A stretch of 64,000 nucleotides of DNA, from positions 3,720,001 through 3,784,000 of the forward strand of contig NZ_CP074371.1 in assembly GCF_018362975.1 (NCBI RefSeq). The letters are read 5' to 3'. The notes under the pieces are model-generated. The model searched no databases. It saw only the letters and a program-made list of their open reading frames with translations, and was not told the DNA's origin. This DNA is from Nocardia tengchongensis. GTDB taxonomy: Bacteria; Actinomycetota; Actinomycetes; Mycobacteriales; Mycobacteriaceae. Made by a program: the position numbers and the translations under genes. Shown here in pieces: positions 61,008 to 64,000 of this stretch; within the stretch, counting starts at the first letter, position 1, and every line of letters begins with the position of its first letter.

Positions 61008-62008
61008 CGGGCGGTGTGGATGTGCCGTTGACCGTGGGAATCGATGTGGGCGGCACGAACATTCGGGCGTCGGTGGTCGACGGCGCGGGCGAGGTGCTCG
61101 ACACCGTCACCGCCCCGACCCCGCATTCGGCGCGCGCCCTGGAGGACGGCCTGGCCCGCGCGGTGCGTGAGCTGCGCGGCCGCCACGCCATCGGCGCGGT
61201 CGGGCTCGCGGTGGCGGGTTTCGTCGACGAGGACCGCGCCACCGTGCGTTTCGCCCCGCATCTGCCGTGGGAGGACGCCCCGGTCGCGCAGCGTCTCACC
61301 GACCGGCTCGGCTTGCCGGTGATCCTCGAGCACGACGCCAATGCCGCGCTGTGGGCGGAATACCGCTTCGGCGCGGCGGCGGGCGGGCGCAATGTGGTGC
61401 TGGTGGCCATCGGCACCGGCATCGGCGCGGCCCTGCTGATCAACGGGCAGCTGTATCGCGGAAGCTACGGTGTCGCACCGGAACTCGGTCACCTGCAGGT
61501 GGTGCCCAACGGTCGCGCCTGCGCGTGCGGCAAGCGCGGGTGCTGGGAAAGGTATTGCAGCGGAACCGCTCTGGTGGACACCGCGCTGGAACTGCTGGCC
61601 ACCGACCCGCAGCGCTCCACCGTGCTGGCCCGCGAGGCCGGACGGGATCCGGGCTCGCTGACCGGGCGCCGTGTGGCGGGCGCGGCCCAGGACGGCGACC
61701 CGGTCGCGCTCGAGGTGCTGGCCGACTTCGCACGCTGGCTGGGCCTGGGGCTGGCGTTCGTGAGCGACATCTTCGACCCGGACCTGATCGTGGTCGCCGG
61801 TGGTGTCAGCAGTTCGGCGCCGCTGTTCCTCGACGAGGCCCGCGAACACTATTCGGGCTCGATCACCGGCGCCCGGCATCGCCGCCTGGCCCGCATCCGC
61901 ACCGCCCAGCTGGGTGAGGCCGCGGGCATGATCGGCGCGGCCGAGCTGGCTCGCGCGGCGGTGGCCGCGGCGCCGGATGTGTTGCCCGTCGCGCGCGCTC
62001 GCCGCTGA
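61004..62008 (+). CDS. ROK-family glucokinase
   Basis: A 334-residue sugar kinase. The ATP site is LTVGIDVGGTNIRASVVDG (residues about 9-27); EHDANAALWAEYRFGAA holds the catalytic Asp and IGTGIGAALLINGQLY the second phosphate loop. The ROK zinc site is complete: ELGHLQVV and CACGKRGCWERYCSG. It probably phosphorylates glucose with ATP. In corynebacteria glk is also near plsC and aroF (from memory). ATGA overlap with the preceding gene. Confidence 0.9.
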   Translation: MTGGVDVPLTVGIDVGGTNIRASVVDGAGEVLDTVTAPTPHSARALEDGLARAVRELRGRHAIGAVGLAVAGFVDEDRATVRFAPHLPWEDAPVAQRLTDRLGLPVILEHDANAALWAEYRFGAAAGGRNVVLVAIGTGIGAALLINGQLYRGSYGVAPELGHLQVVPNGRACACGKRGCWERYCSGTALVDTALELLATDPQRSTVLAREAGRDPGSLTGRRVAGAAQDGDPVALEVLADFARWLGLGLAFVSDIFDPDLIVVAGGVSSSAPLFLDEAREHYSGSITGARHRRLARIRTAQLGEAAGMIGAAELARAAVAAAPDVLPVARARR

Positions 62009-62195
62009 TCCGAGCCGGTCTTTCGCGAGTCGCCGCGCGTTGCGCATTCCGCTGCGTGGGACGATGTTCCCGGTATCGGAGAATCCCGTCACCACCGGTT
62101 GGTTGCCGTGTGGTCTCAGCGGTAGGGTGGGCAAGCGAGTGGTGGTGCCCGCAATGAGGCCGGTCCCGGGTATCGAAAACAGGGGAAAGGACGCA

Positions 62196-62921
62196 ATGTT
62201 CTACTGGCTGCTGAAGTTCGTCTTGGTAGGGCCGCTGATGCATCTCATCAACCGGCCCAAGGTCGAGGGCGTCGAGAACATTCCCCCGAAGGGTGCGGCC
62301 ATTCTGGCCGGCAACCATCTGTCGTTCACCGACTGGCTGTTCACCCCGCTGATGAGCCCACGCCGGATCACCTACCTGGCCAAGGCCGAATACTTCACCA
62401 CCCCGGGCCTCAAGGGCCGGCTGCAGAAGTTCTTCTTCTCCGGCACCGGCCAGTACCCGATCGATCGTTCCGGTGCCGACGCGGCCGAGTCCGCGCTCAA
62501 CACCGCGCGCAAACTGCTCGGTGAGGGCCGCCTGGTCGGCCTGTACCCCGAAGGCACCCGCTCCCCGGACGGCCGCCTCTACAAGGGCAAGACCGGAGTG
62601 GCACGCCTCGCCCTGGAGACCGGAGTGCCGGTGATCCCGGTCGCCCTGATCGGCACCGACGAGGTGTGCCCGCCCGGTCCGTTCCGCTGGCGGCCGCGCA
62701 AGGTCACCGTCAAATTCGGTGAGCCCATCGACTTCTCGCGCTACGAGGGCATGGGCGGCAACCGCTTCGTGGAGCGCGCCGTCACCGACGAGATCATGTA
62801 CGAGCTCATGCGGATGGGCGACCAGGAGTACGTGGACGTCTACGCCGCGAGCCTGAAGAAGGGCGTCCCCTCGGGCAGCCGCGCCGACGCCGACCGCGTC
62901 CCGGAGACCCTGGCGAGCTAG
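62196..62921 (+). CDS. 1-acylglycerol-3-phosphate acyltransferase (PlsC family)
   Basis: A membrane-associated acyltransferase of 241 residues, Rv2182c-like. The catalytic NHLSFTDW (HX4D, about residues 40-47), the FFSGTGQYPIDRSG block, LYPEGTRSPDGRLYKGKTG (glycerol phosphate binding) and VPVIPVALIGTDEV are all in place. It would transfer an acyl group to lysophosphatidic acid in phospholipid synthesis. ATG follows GGAAAGGA. The 187-base gap before it shows no gene. A strong hairpin follows. Confidence 0.92.
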   Translation: MFYWLLKFVLVGPLMHLINRPKVEGVENIPPKGAAILAGNHLSFTDWLFTPLMSPRRITYLAKAEYFTTPGLKGRLQKFFFSGTGQYPIDRSGADAAESALNTARKLLGEGRLVGLYPEGTRSPDGRLYKGKTGVARLALETGVPVIPVALIGTDEVCPPGPFRWRPRKVTVKFGEPIDFSRYEGMGGNRFVERAVTDEIMYELMRMGDQEYVDVYAASLKKGVPSGSRADADRVPETLAS

Positions 62922-62941
62922 TCCTCCGCCACACAGCACCG

Positions 62942-62978
62942 GAAAGGCCCCGGGAGACCATGTCTCCCGGGGCCTTTC
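62942..62978. terminator. Strong hairpin terminator
   Basis: A perfect 17-bp stem GAAAGGCCCCGGGAGAC / GTCTCCCGGGGCCTTTC with a three-base loop, between the convergent acyltransferase and exoribonuclease genes. Confidence 0.9.
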
Positions 62979-62991
62979 GCATGCCCGGGGC

Positions 62992-63489
62992 TCAGACGGC
63001 CTGGAGGCGGCGGTGCGCCTCGATGGCCTCGAACTTCGCGAGGTTGTGGCGGGCGTCGGCCAGCGCGTCGTGCGCGTCCTTCGGCACCGGCGGCAGCGGC
63101 GGGCGACCGTGCTGGTCCCAGTGCTGACGCAGTTCGTTGGTGTAGCGGGGCAGGGCGTTGGGCAGGTCGACCATCGAACCCCACAGCTGGCACAGCGCGA
63201 CATGGTCGTAAGCGCCGACCCAGGCCCACAGTTCGGGCTCCACGCCGGTGCGCGGGACCAGGAACTTGTACAGGTCGTCGCGGATGCGCTGGCGGGACCG
63301 CCACAGCGGGGACGACGGCGGGGGTAGCTTCGGCAGTACATTGCGACGGACGAAGGGCCCGGCCTTCTCGGGGTCGAATTCGGTGGAGACCGCGTAGAAC
63401 TCGCGTCCGTCCTCGCAGACCACCGCGATCGAGACGAGGTCGATGACGGTGCCGTCCTCGATGAATTCCGAATCGTAAAAGTACCGCAA
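62992..63489 (-). CDS. 3'-5' exoribonuclease, Rv2179c type
   Basis: A DnaQ-fold RNase of 165 residues. The DEDD residues can be seen: FYDSEFIEDGTVIDLVSIAV (DSE, residues about 5-7), WVGAYDHVALCQ and HDALADARHNLAKFEAI. Rv2179c of M. tuberculosis defines this family of exoribonucleases acting on short or poly(A) RNA. Start is a TTG at 63489, with GAGGAGAG somewhat far upstream; no ATG is available in frame near. Divergent from aroG. Confidence 0.88.
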   Translation of the reverse strand: MRYFYDSEFIEDGTVIDLVSIAVVCEDGREFYAVSTEFDPEKAGPFVRRNVLPKLPPPSSPLWRSRQRIRDDLYKFLVPRTGVEPELWAWVGAYDHVALCQLWGSMVDLPNALPRYTNELRQHWDQHGRPPLPPVPKDAHDALADARHNLAKFEAIEAHRRLQAV

Positions 63490-63575
63490 TGAGATGGGTC
63501 TCTCCTCAGCTCGGGGCCGGTGTGCTTTCCGGGCAATCCGGTCCCAGCCTAGGCGGCGGCAGCATATCGACATAA

Positions 63576-64000
<425 letters not shown>

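Overview
The window is high-GC actinobacterial chromosome from the mycolic-acid group, most likely Nocardia or a close relative. This rests on F420-type oxidoreductases, a DUF222 gene, a PimB-like mannosyltransferase, the qcrCAB/ctaE respiratory block and a class II DAHP synthase. From memory, the right third has the same order as the M. tuberculosis Rv2196-Rv2178c region: ctaE, qcrC, qcrA, qcrB, the DEDD/GIY-YIG nuclease, NlpC/P60 proteins, pimB', two SRPBCC proteins, an ArsA-like ATPase, plsC, an exoribonuclease and aroG. No tRNA, rRNA, CRISPR array, insertion sequence or prophage was recognised.

Left part (1-10 kb): an XRE regulator diverges from a small membrane-protein gene. Single genes follow: an F420/LLM oxidoreductase, a macro-domain protein, a Ddn-like enzyme and a prolyl iminopeptidase. 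Next is a tightly overlapping minus-strand operon (186-aa protein, DyP peroxidase, 335-aa protein, Sap/GAP-type membrane protein) opposite an AraC regulator. Middle-left (10-18.5 kb): one operon encodes a complete dipeptide-type ABC importer followed by a metallo-beta-lactamase-fold hydrolase, an unknown 242-aa protein and an isopenicillin-N-synthase-like oxygenase. Middle (18.5-44.6 kb): accessory metabolism and regulators. It includes a TetR/SDR/LLM/NTF2 set, a TIGR03118 lipoprotein, a two-component system, a TetR/quinone-oxidoreductase pair, a TetR-controlled acyl-CoA catabolic operon (two acyl-CoA dehydrogenases, SDR, ligase, MaoC), a MarR/AsnC-domain pair, and trpD next to a TrpF-like gene. 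Right (44.7-64 kb): the respiratory and envelope core block. Several overlapping starts (ATGA, GTGA) mark translationally coupled operons.

Two themes matter for a reader. First, at least eleven single-base frameshifts interrupt otherwise well-conserved genes, including qcrC, qcrA and qcrB. I read most of them as uncorrected consensus errors rather than gene decay, and give such genes as CDS spanning the shift. By contrast, an AhpD-family remnant near 40.7 kb and a duplicated SDR tail near 29.4 kb look like real decay or rearrangement. Second, many regulators sit beside clear inverted or direct repeats that look like their operators. The best cases are 25882/26561, 34361/34394, 41818-41860 and 19152.
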